Shown: in pieces, positions 43,138 through 51,028 of the stretch | How the letters are laid out: each line of letters begins with the position of its first letter | Position numbering within the stretch: the stretch's first letter is position 1 | Source: Olsenella_K sp050953285 | Lineage (GTDB): Bacteria > Actinomycetota > Coriobacteriia > Coriobacteriales > Atopobiaceae | Direction: 5' to 3' | NCBI GenBank assembly: GCA_050953285.1 | Contig: JBMNMK010000002.1 | Span: forward strand, 744,001-808,000 | Length of the DNA: 64,000 bases | Notes under the pieces: generated by a model | Seen by the model: the letters and a program-made list of their open reading frames with translations, nothing else | Told to the model about the DNA's origin: nothing | The model's database searches: none | Made by a program: the position numbers and the translations under genes

Positions 43138-43950
43138 TTACAAGAATGAACGTGCGCACATTACACGTCCTGCCGCAAAGCTCACGCAAAGCTCTACCAG
43201 CGCAATCATCACAATGGTACCGCCGGGGCGTGTCCCCACATAGAAGGAGATGACCACACCGAAGACCGCCGCAGTAGCGCCCAGCGCGCACGCAAGCACC
43301 AAGAGCTGCTTCCAGCCGCGCGCTACCTGAAGTGCCGCCGCCACGGGAATGACCATAAGAGATGAAACTACCAGCGATCCCACAATGCGTGAGGATATAG
43401 AGACCACCAGAGCCACTGCCAGTGTGAATACCACAGAAACATGTGCGGTATCGACACCCGCAAGCCGAGCTGACCGCTCATCCATACACATGAGCAAAAG
43501 CGGACGATAAAACACTACACACCCCACTATCACGCCCGCAGCAATCAATCCCGTGGCCAAAGACTCAGACGCGCTCACCGTGACGAGGCTTCCAAAGAGA
43601 AAGCTTGAGAACGTGTTAGAGTTTGGCACAAATGCGGCAAGTAATCCCGCCAGGCCCACGCCCGCTGACGCCACAATGGCAAGCGACATCTCTGCATATT
43701 GCCCCATGTGCCTGCGCGTAAGCTCCACGACTGCTGCAGCAACAAGCGCTGCAATCGTGGCTCCCACCAGAGGATTTAGACCCGCTACAAGACCTATCGC
43801 CACGCCTGCCAACGAGGCATGCGCCAGAGCATCTCCAATCATGGAGAGGCGACGCACCACCACAACGCTTCCTACCAAAGGAACCGCAAGTCCCAGTACA
43901 AGAGAACAGAAGAGCGCACGCTGCATAAACACAAACTCAAACATGTTCAA
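43138..43950 (-). CDS. znuB: Metal (zinc-type) ABC transporter permease
   Basis: The 270-residue protein has eight or so hydrophobic segments and the typical start FMQRALFCSLVLGLAVPLVG followed by VVVRRLSMIGDALAHASLAG, diagnostic of ABC-3 family permeases for Zn/Mn/Fe. It forms the membrane channel of the importer whose ATPase and binding protein are encoded just upstream on the same strand. It overlaps the ATPase gene by 14 bases. The His-rich binding protein and Fur-type regulator point to zinc, but manganese cannot be excluded from sequence alone. Confidence 0.9.
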   Translation of the reverse strand: MNMFEFVFMQRALFCSLVLGLAVPLVGSVVVVRRLSMIGDALAHASLAGVAIGLVAGLNPLVGATIAALVAAAVVELTRRHMGQYAEMSLAIVASAGVGLAGLLAAFVPNSNTFSSFLFGSLVTVSASESLATGLIAAGVIVGCVVFYRPLLLMCMDERSARLAGVDTAHVSVVFTLAVALVVSISSRIVGSLVVSSLMVIPVAAALQVARGWKQLLVLACALGATAAVFGVVISFYVGTRPGGTIVMIALVELCVSFAAGRVMCARSFL

Positions 43951-44605
43951 TCAGCGCCCCCTCATTCATTTCATATGTCCTTACACCGTCTGAGTCCATA
44001 TGCAGGCGCGCCAGATCATGCGTCACCAAAACCGTAGCGGCACCGGACTCAGCCACCGGACCGGTGAGAAGATCTCCCAGCATGGCGGCACCTTCTGCAT
44101 CCAAGCCGCTCGACGGCTCATCAAGCAGCAACAGGTGTGGACGGTTTGCCAGTGCGCGAGCACATGCAAGCCGCTGGAGCTGTCCGCCGGAAAGCTGCGG
44201 CAGGCGCCGCTTGGCAAGAGGGGAGAGGCCAAATTCATCCAAGAGCGCCGCCGCACGCGCACGAACTTCTCGCCTGGAGGCGCGAACGCTGGCCACAAGC
44301 GCCTCTTCAACCGTTGCCGGGAATCTTCGCATAGGATTTGTGCCTGCTTGCGGCACGTATCCGACGCATGTCCAGTCACGGCGCGCAGCCGCCGGTTCAC
44401 CCAGCACCATAACGCGACCGTCCGTGGGCTTGAGTTCTCCCAGCGTCAGACGGATAAGCGTCGTTTTGCCTGCGCCATTTTCTCCCAGAATGACCGCTGT
44501 CTCGCCGGCCGACAGCCGAAAGCTCACCTGACGCATGACCTCGTGCGTGCCGTACGAGAAGCCGACGTTGTGTAGTTCAAGCGCCGCCGGTGCACCGCCC
44601 CTCAT
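43937..44605 (-). CDS. znuC: Metal (zinc-type) ABC transporter ATPase
   Basis: The 222-residue ATPase has Walker A GENGAGKTTLI, signature LSGGQLQRLACARAL, Walker B LLLLDEPSSGLD and switch histidine VTHDLARLH. Between Walker A and the signature it reads GYVPQAGTNPMRRFPATVEE, close to the ZnuC pattern. It overlaps the binding-protein gene by four bases and the permease gene by 14 bases, so all three are translated together. Confidence 0.92.
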   Translation of the reverse strand: MRGGAPAALELHNVGFSYGTHEVMRQVSFRLSAGETAVILGENGAGKTTLIRLTLGELKPTDGRVMVLGEPAAARRDWTCVGYVPQAGTNPMRRFPATVEEALVASVRASRREVRARAAALLDEFGLSPLAKRRLPQLSGGQLQRLACARALANRPHLLLLDEPSSGLDAEGAAMLGDLLTGPVAESGAATVLVTHDLARLHMDSDGVRTYEMNEGALIEHV

Positions 44606-45726
44606 GACTGCAGCGCCGCCGTAAGTTTGGCCAGGTTATCCCTCATGATGGAGAGGTAGTCTTCACCTGCGTCCAGCTGCGCCTGCGTGAGGCCCTCCAA
44701 CGGGTTCAACACCTCGACCGACGCGCCTGTGGCTTCCGCAATCTGCTCGGCCACCTTGGGGCTTACCAGTTCTTCCGAGAAGATCGTCTTCACGTTGAGC
44801 TCTTTCACGCTCCCGATGATCTCCGCCATGGTCTTGGCGTCGGGCTCGCCCTCCGCGTCCATGCCGGCGATGGGAATCTGCGTGAGGCCATAGGCGTCAC
44901 ACAGGTAGCCAAAAGCCGCATGGGAAACCACGATGGTCTTATGCGGCAGGTCCTTGAGCTTGGCAAATGCCTGGTCCAGCTCATCGAGCGCGGCGGCAAA
45001 GCTTGCGTAGTTGTCCTCATAGTCAGCAGCGTGGTCGGGGTCTTTGTCCACTAGAGCATCCTTAATGTTTTGCGCCTCTACCTTGGCAAGTTCTGGCGCA
45101 AGCCACACGTGCGGGTCATGTCCGCCGTGGTCGTGCTCGTCTGCGTGATCGTCGTGGTCGTGGCTATCCGCTGCATCGTCTCCAGCCTCTGAAAATGCCC
45201 GAAGCTCAATACCTGAAGATGCCTCAACAAAGACAGGTCCCGTCTCCCCAAACGATGCTTTTACATCATCTACCCAGCTCTCCATGCCCGCGCCGTTGTA
45301 AACGATAAGATCAGCTTCCTGCAAGCTCGCCATATCCTGCGTGCTTGGCTCCCAGTCGTGCGGCTCGGTTCCTGCTGGCACCAGGTTTGAGACCTCAACG
45401 TGGCCTTTGCCCACCTTGGAGGTGAAGTCATAGAGGGGATAGAAGCTGGCAGAGACCTTGATAGCACCCGCATCCGCGTCGGTGCCCGCAGCCGCCATGT
45501 TCTTCTCGCCCGCTGACGCGTCTTGAGAAGCCTGCGTGCCCGTTCCGCAAGCGCTCAAGAACAGGGCACTACCTGCGGCAGCACCCAGACAGGTGAGGGC
45601 AGATCTTCGCGTGACATTGGGCGAGAAACCCCGGCTACGTGTGGGAGTTTTCGGCGCTATCCTGGTGAGCGTCTCCGGCGACATTTCCTTCTTGTGGTGC
45701 GACGTGCGCTGATGCATGCGTGGCAT
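44602..45726 (-). CDS. znuA: Zinc-type ABC transporter substrate-binding lipoprotein
   Basis: This is a cluster A-I metal-binding protein. After the mature start (IKVSASFYPLYDFTSKVG) come the metal ligands in GTEPHDWEPS, the His/Asp-rich loop (HDHDDHADEHDHGGHDPHVW, about residues 180-200) and VSHAAFGYLCDAYGL. The loop is typical of zinc-handling ZnuA. The signal region has a twin-arginine-like motif (VTRRSALTCLG) and a lipobox (FLSAC), preceded by about 45 extra residues. The start at 45726 is supported by AGAAGGGA on the minus strand and lies inside the regulator gene: the two frames overlap by 92 bases. Longer in-frame starts exist but have no ribosome-binding site. Confidence 0.9.
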   Translation of the reverse strand: MPRMHQRTSHHKKEMSPETLTRIAPKTPTRSRGFSPNVTRRSALTCLGAAAGSALFLSACGTGTQASQDASAGEKNMAAAGTDADAGAIKVSASFYPLYDFTSKVGKGHVEVSNLVPAGTEPHDWEPSTQDMASLQEADLIVYNGAGMESWVDDVKASFGETGPVFVEASSGIELRAFSEAGDDAADSHDHDDHADEHDHGGHDPHVWLAPELAKVEAQNIKDALVDKDPDHAADYEDNYASFAAALDELDQAFAKLKDLPHKTIVVSHAAFGYLCDAYGLTQIPIAGMDAEGEPDAKTMAEIIGSVKELNVKTIFSEELVSPKVAEQIAEATGASVEVLNPLEGLTQAQLDAGEDYLSIMRDNLAKLTAALQS

Positions 45727-46153
45727 GGTAGTTCCCTTCTGGAACCTCACCCGCGCGCTGGCAGTCCTCGCAGATGCCAAAGATGACCGTCTTTGCCTGG
45801 TCAATCTCAAAGCCATGGTGCTGGCTCACGTGATCGGCAAATTCCTGGATCATGTGACACTCAAGCGGCAAGACACGGCCACAGTGGAGACAGAGCAGCT
45901 GCCCCGTGGATTCAGCTGTCGAATCCAACAGGCGATAGCAGGCAGAATGCGACTGGACGGCCGTCACCTTGGCCACCACGCCTTCCTGGACCAAGCGCTC
46001 CAGCATGCGGTAGATGGTCGTCCTGCCCACATTGAGATCCTGGCGGTGCATGCCTTCCAGAATCTGATCGACCGTCTGGTAGCGATCAGTTGTCTCCTTG
46101 AGGTATGCCATCACCAATCGACGCTGCTCAGTACTGTAAACCTTGTTGCTCAT
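45635..46153 (-). CDS. zur: Fur-family metal regulator, probably Zur
   Basis: A 172-residue Fur-type repressor with a winged-helix DNA-binding half (YSTEQRRLVMAYLKETTDRY, VGRTTIYRMLERLVQEGVV). Its metal-binding half has two CXXC pairs (LLCLHCGRVLP and GICEDCQRAG). The C-terminal tail (about 30 residues) is rich in His and is encoded in the stretch that also encodes the start of znuA. Position directly before znuA-znuC-znuB is the reason for naming it Zur; PerR or Fur activity cannot be excluded by sequence. GGAGGGGCAC on the minus strand fixes the ATG at 46153 over that at 46177. It probably represses its own operon. Confidence 0.87.
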   Translation of the reverse strand: MSNKVYSTEQRRLVMAYLKETTDRYQTVDQILEGMHRQDLNVGRTTIYRMLERLVQEGVVAKVTAVQSHSACYRLLDSTAESTGQLLCLHCGRVLPLECHMIQEFADHVSQHHGFEIDQAKTVIFGICEDCQRAGEVPEGNYHATHASAHVAPQEGNVAGDAHQDSAENSHT

Positions 46154-46249
46154 GTGCCCCTCCAGATGCCCTCTCATACATCCTACGACAGAGAAGCCAA
46201 GCGCGTGCGTGTGGTTCCGATGTGGTTGGTACGATGATTCCTAATAAGA

Positions 46250-46264
46250 AATCGGTTTCCGATT
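46250..46264. promoter_or_regulatory. Candidate operator for the Fur-family regulator
   Basis: AATCGG-TTT-CCGATT is a perfect 6-bp inverted repeat with a 3-base centre, in the 281-base gap between divergent zur and hypB. Placement suits a repressor site for either gene, but the core does not closely match known Zur or Fur consensus sequences. Confidence 0.35.
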
Positions 46265-46434
46265 CCATCTGTATGGTAGCATTGCCACGCCGCTTGCCAC
46301 ACGTCGTTCGCATCTCCACACAATTCTGGTTCTTGCGCCTCATGAGCCACGCTAAGATGGAGAAAATGTGTGCATCGATTGGACACATGTGGGAGAACTG
46401 CCGACTGTTGGCCATGTGATTAGGGGAGAGACGC

Positions 46435-47109
46435 ATGGATCAGGTACGCGTAATTGAGCTTAAAGAGAGTGTTTTTGCCGATAATGACCAGGAGGCAGAC
46501 AAGCTACGCCAGGCGCTGAAGCGCCGGGGACAGTATCTACTCAACGTAATGAGCTCGCCCGGCGCCGGCAAGACATCAACCCTCACCAAGCTTATAGCCC
46601 AGATGCAGGATCACTACGCTATCGGTGTTATGGAAGCAGATATCGATAGCGACGTGGATACCAATCGCATCATTGAAGAGACGGGCGCTGTGGCCATTCA
46701 GCTCCACACGGGCGGCATGTGTCACTTGGATGCCGGCATGTGCGCACAAGGTTTGGCCTCCCTTGATGCAGAGAGTCTAGACCTCATCTTCTTGGAAAAC
46801 GTGGGCAACTTAGTCTGCCCTGCAGAGTTTGATACCGGAGCCTGCGCAAACGCGGTCATTCTCTCTGTCCCAGAAGGGGACGATAAACCCCTGAAGTACC
46901 CCCTCATGTTTGAGCGGGCAGACGTGGTCATCATCAACAAGATGGACGTCGCCCCCTACTTTGACTTCGACGTGGACCGATTTGAGCAGAATCTCCGTCG
47001 CCGCAACAAGGAGTGTAATCTCATCCGGGTATCGGCGCGCACCGGCGAGGGCATAGATCTTCTCGCCCAATGGCTTTCTAACCGCGTCGACGCGTGGAGG
47101 TGTGCATAA
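46435..47109 (+). CDS. hypB: Nickel-incorporation GTPase HypB
   Basis: HypB is a GTPase that, with HypA, inserts nickel into [NiFe]-hydrogenase. The 224-residue protein shows the P-loop NVMSSPGAGKTSTLTKLI, the metal-site region GGMCHLDAGMCAQGL, LIFLENVGNLVCPAEFD and the base-specificity motif INKMD. The N-terminal nickel-storage histidine stretch found in some HypB proteins is missing. GGGGAG precedes the ATG at 46435. It overlaps the large oxidoreductase gene by one base. HypC, D, E, F and hydrogenase subunits are not in the window, so the nickel acceptor is unknown. Confidence 0.93.
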   Translation: MDQVRVIELKESVFADNDQEADKLRQALKRRGQYLLNVMSSPGAGKTSTLTKLIAQMQDHYAIGVMEADIDSDVDTNRIIEETGAVAIQLHTGGMCHLDAGMCAQGLASLDAESLDLIFLENVGNLVCPAEFDTGACANAVILSVPEGDDKPLKYPLMFERADVVIINKMDVAPYFDFDVDRFEQNLRRRNKECNLIRVSARTGEGIDLLAQWLSNRVDAWRCA

Positions 47110-50057
47110 TGCCCGATCAGTTTGAAACGCATCGCTCCGTCTATCAAAACGAGGCTGAGCGCAATGAAGCCGTGGCAAAGCTGGGACGCAAGATCACCGA
47201 TGTGGTGGCGCACAAAATCGGCGGCGTCAAGACGCAGGATCCGGAGTATTGGGGCTTAAAAGAGGTCCTGAGCGATGAGATGGTAGACCTTGCCAACCGC
47301 ATGAAGCTTCGCCAGTACTACACGTTAGAGGAGCTCATGCAGCTGGCGCCAGAGGTTGAGCCCGCACACTTGCAGCAGCTCTTGGATCGTATGAGCTATA
47401 TTGGCATCCTGGAGTATGACTACGGCGATCATTACGATCATGATGGAGAGATCAAAGACGCACCCCGCATCAAGCGCTGGCGCCTGCCATTTTTTGTGCC
47501 GGGATCTGCGGAGCTTTTTAACTCAAGCCGTGATCGCGTGGACAAAAATCCTGCCGTAGCAAACTTTTTTGAGCGTATGACCCTTATCCCGCTGGCGGGT
47601 ATCACGCAGATGGTGCCTCCAGGGGGAGACGGCATTGGCATGCACGTGATCCCGGTTGAAGAGGCCGTCAATTTTGAAAATGAAGCCGTCGACCTGGAGT
47701 GCATTTCCTACTGGCTCAAGAAGTACGAAGGCCACATTGCTGCAGGTATTTGCTCATGTCGCTACTCCAGAACCAAGCTGGGGGACGGCTGCGCAGACGA
47801 CGCTGATGACTGGTGCATCCAGGTGGGAGACATGGCGGACTACACCGTGGAGACCGGTCGTGCGCACTATATCACCACGGAAGAGGCGCTCGACATCATC
47901 AAACGAGCAGAAGACAACGGCTTTGTGCATCAGATCACCAACATAGACGGTGAGAACAAGATCTTTGACATCTGCAACTGCGACGTTAAGATCTGTAACG
48001 CCCTGCGCACGTCTCTTCTGTTCAATACACCCAATCTTTCCCGAAGCTCCTACACCGCCCGCGTCACGCCCGACAACTGCGTTGCTTGCGGGCTCTGCGT
48101 GGAGTCCTGTCCCTCTGGTGCCGTTAAGTTGGGGCAAAAGATCTGCAAGAAAAATGGCAAGCTCCCTGACTATCCCACGTCCATCCTGCCCGACAAAATC
48201 CTTTGGGGCAAATATGCATGGGACGAGAATTACCGCGACACCGCACGCATGCACAACAGCTGGCCTTCCGGCACGGCACCCTGCAAGGCGGCCTGCCCCG
48301 CACACGTACCCATCCAGGCGTATCTTCAGAAGGCGCGAGAAGGAAAGTATGCAGAAGCGGTCGAGCTTATCCGCACGATGAATCCGTTTCCTGCGGTGTG
48401 CGGTCGCGTGTGCAACAAGCCCTGTGAGGCAGCGTGCACGCGCGGCACCGTTGATGAGGCCGTATCCATTGATGCTGTGAAAAAATTTGTAGCAGATTAT
48501 GACCTGGCTCAGGCCACCCACGCCATCCCTCCCAAGAGCGTGCCTTCCGTCCGCGGGCATTTTGATGAGAAGATAGCCATCGTAGGCGCGGGTCCTGCAG
48601 GTCTTTCTTGTGCCTTCTATCTGGCACTTTTGGGCTACAGCCCCACGGTGTTTGAGAAGAGTGCAGCGCCTGGCGGCATGATGCGCTACGGCATCCCAAC
48701 CTATAAGCTTGAAAAAGACGTTCTTGCAGCAGAAATTGAGCTCATACAGAGTCTGGGCGTGGAGATTCGCTGCAACGTTGAGGTTGGCCGTGACATTACG
48801 CTGGCCGACCTGCGCGCTCAGGGCTACAAGGCATTCTACCTGGCAATTGGCTGCCAGGGAGGGCGTCTGCCTGGCATTAAACACCAAGATGCCCCCGGAA
48901 CCGATATTGCCGTGCACTATCTCAGAGATTCCATGGAGCATAACAACCCTGCCCTGACAGAAAACGTGGTGGTTATAGGCGGCGGCAACGTTGCCATTGA
49001 CTGCGCACGGAACGCCGCACGAAGAGGCGCAGCCAGCGTCACCATGGTGTCTCTTGAGTCGGACGATGAGATGCCTGCAGATGACCAAGAGATTGCAGAG
49101 GCGCTTGAAGACGGTGTCACCTTTGAGCACCGCTGGGGTCCCAAAGAGGTGCTGGTGGGGGCATATGGCCACGTCACAGGCGTGGTGCTCAAGCGCTGCA
49201 CGCAGGTATTTGACCCAGATACCGGGCGTTTTTCGCCCCTTTATGATGAAGGGGAGACCCAGACGCTTTCATGCGAGAAGATCGTATTTGCTATAGGGCA
49301 ATCCGTTGAGTGGGGAGAGCTCTTGCGTGACAGCCGCGTGAAATTCCACCACGGCACCTATCCCATGGCAGATGAGCTCACGTTCCAGACGGATGAGCCG
49401 GACATTTTTGTGGGCGGAGATGTGCTCACGGGGCCCAGCTTTGTGATCAACGCTATTGCAGAAGGTCACTACGCAGCCGAGTCCCTCCACCGCGCAGCCC
49501 AAACAGGCGCCCACCCCACCATCGGGCGTGATAGGCATAATTATCTGGCCTTTAGTACGGAAGATCTCTCCTTTGATACGTATGACAGAAGCCTCAGGCA
49601 AAAGGAGGCGCGCGGGAGCTCGGCCGACCCCTTCCGCGATGTTGAAGGCACGCTCACGGCAGAACAGGTGGCGCAAGAGACGCGCCGCTGCCTCAGGTGT
49701 GGTGCGGCGCGCGTGGATCCTAACCGCTGCATTGGCTGTGGTATATGCACGACCAAGTGCGGTTTTGATGCCATCCACATCTACCGTGACCACCCCGAGA
49801 TGACCGACATGCGTGCGGCTGAGGACAAAGTAGGCGGGCTTGCTGCCTATCAGATCAAGCGCGCGGTCAAGATCCTTGCCAACGCAGGGTCCAATGAGGC
49901 CAAGATCATGCGAGAAAAGCGTCGCGCCTATAAGCAGTCGCATAAGGAATTCAACCAGACGCACCCGTATACCGGCAATGCTGAGCCAACCGATACCGAT
50001 CCTGTGCCGCACGGGATCGGCGCTGGTGGTGATACCAGCGCGCGAGAAGACAGGTAG
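47109..50057 (+). CDS. Large Fe-S / FAD-dependent NAD(P) oxidoreductase (GltD-like)
   Basis: The 982-residue protein has four parts. The N-terminal part (about 1-310) holds clustered cysteines (ICSCRYSRTK, ICNCDVKICNA). A ferredoxin-like segment follows near 320 (NCVACGLCVESCPSGAV), then a GltD-type Fe-S/FAD/NAD module (CKAACPAHVPIQAYLQKARE, VCNKPCEAACTRG, IVGAGPAGLSCAFYLALLGY at about 490, VVIGGGNVAIDCARNAARRG, DIFVGGDVLTGPSF). Near 870 there is a final ferredoxin-like segment (NRCIGCGICTTKCGFDAI). It should pass electrons between NAD(P)H and a low-potential carrier or partner. Flanked by hypB (one-base overlap) and hypA (five-base gap), it looks like part of a nickel-related unit. The ATG at 47109 follows GGAGG. 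Confidence 0.88.
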   Translation: MPDQFETHRSVYQNEAERNEAVAKLGRKITDVVAHKIGGVKTQDPEYWGLKEVLSDEMVDLANRMKLRQYYTLEELMQLAPEVEPAHLQQLLDRMSYIGILEYDYGDHYDHDGEIKDAPRIKRWRLPFFVPGSAELFNSSRDRVDKNPAVANFFERMTLIPLAGITQMVPPGGDGIGMHVIPVEEAVNFENEAVDLECISYWLKKYEGHIAAGICSCRYSRTKLGDGCADDADDWCIQVGDMADYTVETGRAHYITTEEALDIIKRAEDNGFVHQITNIDGENKIFDICNCDVKICNALRTSLLFNTPNLSRSSYTARVTPDNCVACGLCVESCPSGAVKLGQKICKKNGKLPDYPTSILPDKILWGKYAWDENYRDTARMHNSWPSGTAPCKAACPAHVPIQAYLQKAREGKYAEAVELIRTMNPFPAVCGRVCNKPCEAACTRGTVDEAVSIDAVKKFVADYDLAQATHAIPPKSVPSVRGHFDEKIAIVGAGPAGLSCAFYLALLGYSPTVFEKSAAPGGMMRYGIPTYKLEKDVLAAEIELIQSLGVEIRCNVEVGRDITLADLRAQGYKAFYLAIGCQGGRLPGIKHQDAPGTDIAVHYLRDSMEHNNPALTENVVVIGGGNVAIDCARNAARRGAASVTMVSLESDDEMPADDQEIAEALEDGVTFEHRWGPKEVLVGAYGHVTGVVLKRCTQVFDPDTGRFSPLYDEGETQTLSCEKIVFAIGQSVEWGELLRDSRVKFHHGTYPMADELTFQTDEPDIFVGGDVLTGPSFVINAIAEGHYAAESLHRAAQTGAHPTIGRDRHNYLAFSTEDLSFDTYDRSLRQKEARGSSADPFRDVEGTLTAEQVAQETRRCLRCGAARVDPNRCIGCGICTTKCGFDAIHIYRDHPEMTDMRAAEDKVGGLAAYQIKRAVKILANAGSNEAKIMREKRRAYKQSHKEFNQTHPYTGNAEPTDTDPVPHGIGAGGDTSAREDR

Positions 50058-50062
50058 CCAGC

Positions 50063-50407
50063 ATGCATGAGCTCGGCATTGTGGTTCACGTGATAGATAT
50101 GGTTGAGAAGGCCGCACAAGACGCGGGCGCCACTCGCGTCACGCGGCTTGACCTAGAGGTAGGCGAGGTCTCCACGGTGGTGCCCGACTACTTTAGAGAC
50201 TGTTATGACTGGGCCATCAAGAAGAGCCGCTATATGCAGGACTGCAAGCTCAATCTTGTAGTGGTAGCTGGCATTTCTTACTGTAAGGATTGCAAGAAAA
50301 CATATAGAACCACCGCATATGGCAAAGCCTGCCCGCTATGCGGTGGTTACCATACCTATCTGGTAAGCGGCCGGGATGTCATGATCAAGGACATCGAGGT
50401 CGTCTAG
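50063..50407 (+). CDS. hypA: Hydrogenase nickel-incorporation protein HypA
   Basis: HypA is the nickel metallochaperone that works with HypB. The 114-residue protein begins with the nickel-binding MHELGIV and has the zinc site formed by two CXXC pairs (YCKDCKKTY and ACPLCGGYH). The rest (LDLEVGEVSTVVPDYFRDCYD) also fits the family. It closes the hypB-oxidoreductase-hypA unit. Known relatives can act in urease maturation as well, but no urease or hydrogenase gene is in the window. Confidence 0.92.
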   Translation: MHELGIVVHVIDMVEKAAQDAGATRVTRLDLEVGEVSTVVPDYFRDCYDWAIKKSRYMQDCKLNLVVVAGISYCKDCKKTYRTTAYGKACPLCGGYHTYLVSGRDVMIKDIEVV

Positions 50408-50468
50408 TTGCTCGGCGCGCACTTGTATAGGTGCGTTCTCATATCAGTGCGCTCCAGTGGCCGATTCC

Positions 50469-50774
50469 TTATTCCTCAGCGAGTGCATTTGCACGCGCCT
50501 TGGCGCGTGCTAGATCTAGGTTGGTAACTTTTCTTATCAAACGTACAGCCTCAACCTCATGTCCAGCTTTAATGAGGTCTTTTACCTGTTGTTTCGTTGT
50601 TTCATCAACATACGTTGATGACAGATCAGGGCGTTTTATGGCTCCTGCCAGCTCATCTATGCGCTGACGCTCAACACTTAAGCTGCGCTTGAGGTTGAAG
50701 ATTTCTAGTGCCAGAGCGCCTATCACGCAGACCACCATTAGAGCAATAAGTGACACCACAATGTCTTGTTCCAT
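50469..50774 (-). CDS. Small membrane-anchored protein with L7/L12 C-terminal-like domain
   Basis: The 101-residue protein has an N-terminal membrane helix (VVSLIALMVVCVIGALALEI), then a coiled segment (NLKRSLSVERQRIDELAGAI). The C-terminal segment (VKDLIKAGHEVEAVRLIRKV ... TNLDLARAKARANALAEE) resembles the helical end of ribosomal protein L7/L12. Such anchored L12-like proteins are seen in several Actinobacteria and Firmicutes, with no defined role I can name. GGAGGAG on the minus strand gives a strong ribosome-binding site for the ATG at 50774, so it is a real gene despite its small size. It converges with hypA. Confidence 0.8.
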   Translation of the reverse strand: MEQDIVVSLIALMVVCVIGALALEIFNLKRSLSVERQRIDELAGAIKRPDLSSTYVDETTKQQVKDLIKAGHEVEAVRLIRKVTNLDLARAKARANALAEE

Positions 50775-50788
50775 ATCTCCTCCAAAAC

Positions 50789-50829
50789 ATGTCCGCCCTG
50801 TGACTCACATGGAGCCGCAGGGCGGACAT
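50789..50829. repeat. 12-bp inverted repeat between two minus-strand genes
   Basis: Exact arms ATGTCCGCCCTG (50789-50800) and its complement (50818-50829) enclose 17 bases. It lies between the glgA gene end and the L12-like gene start on the minus strand, with no T-tract, so it could be a weak terminator for glgA or a leader structure. Confidence 0.7.
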
Positions 50830-51028
50830 CTCACCTTCCAACCTGCTTATCTACCTATTATGTTCCGCGCACCAGCGCGTAAGATCCGTTATGAATCCAT
50901 GTGGGCTCCTCATGATCCTTACAGCGTAGGGGGCTGGCGTCACATCTGGCGGTGGCGCCTCACTGCTTCAGGTTTTTCTCGCCTGCTGTAGCTGCAAAAT
51001 ACCTGAGCGGCTATAGTAGCGCACAGGT

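Noticed and set aside
42956..43291. Minus-strand frame of 111 codons downstream of znuB
   Set aside because: It crosses the convergent hairpin and the end of znuB, is Cys/Arg-rich and has no ribosome-binding site.
43553..43993. Plus-strand frame of 146 codons opposite znuB
   Set aside because: Ala/Thr-rich antisense shadow of a typical metal-permease gene.
47754..49172. Minus-strand open frame of 472 codons inside the large oxidoreductase
   Set aside because: It is a codon-bias shadow of the plus-strand gene, whose motifs are beyond doubt.
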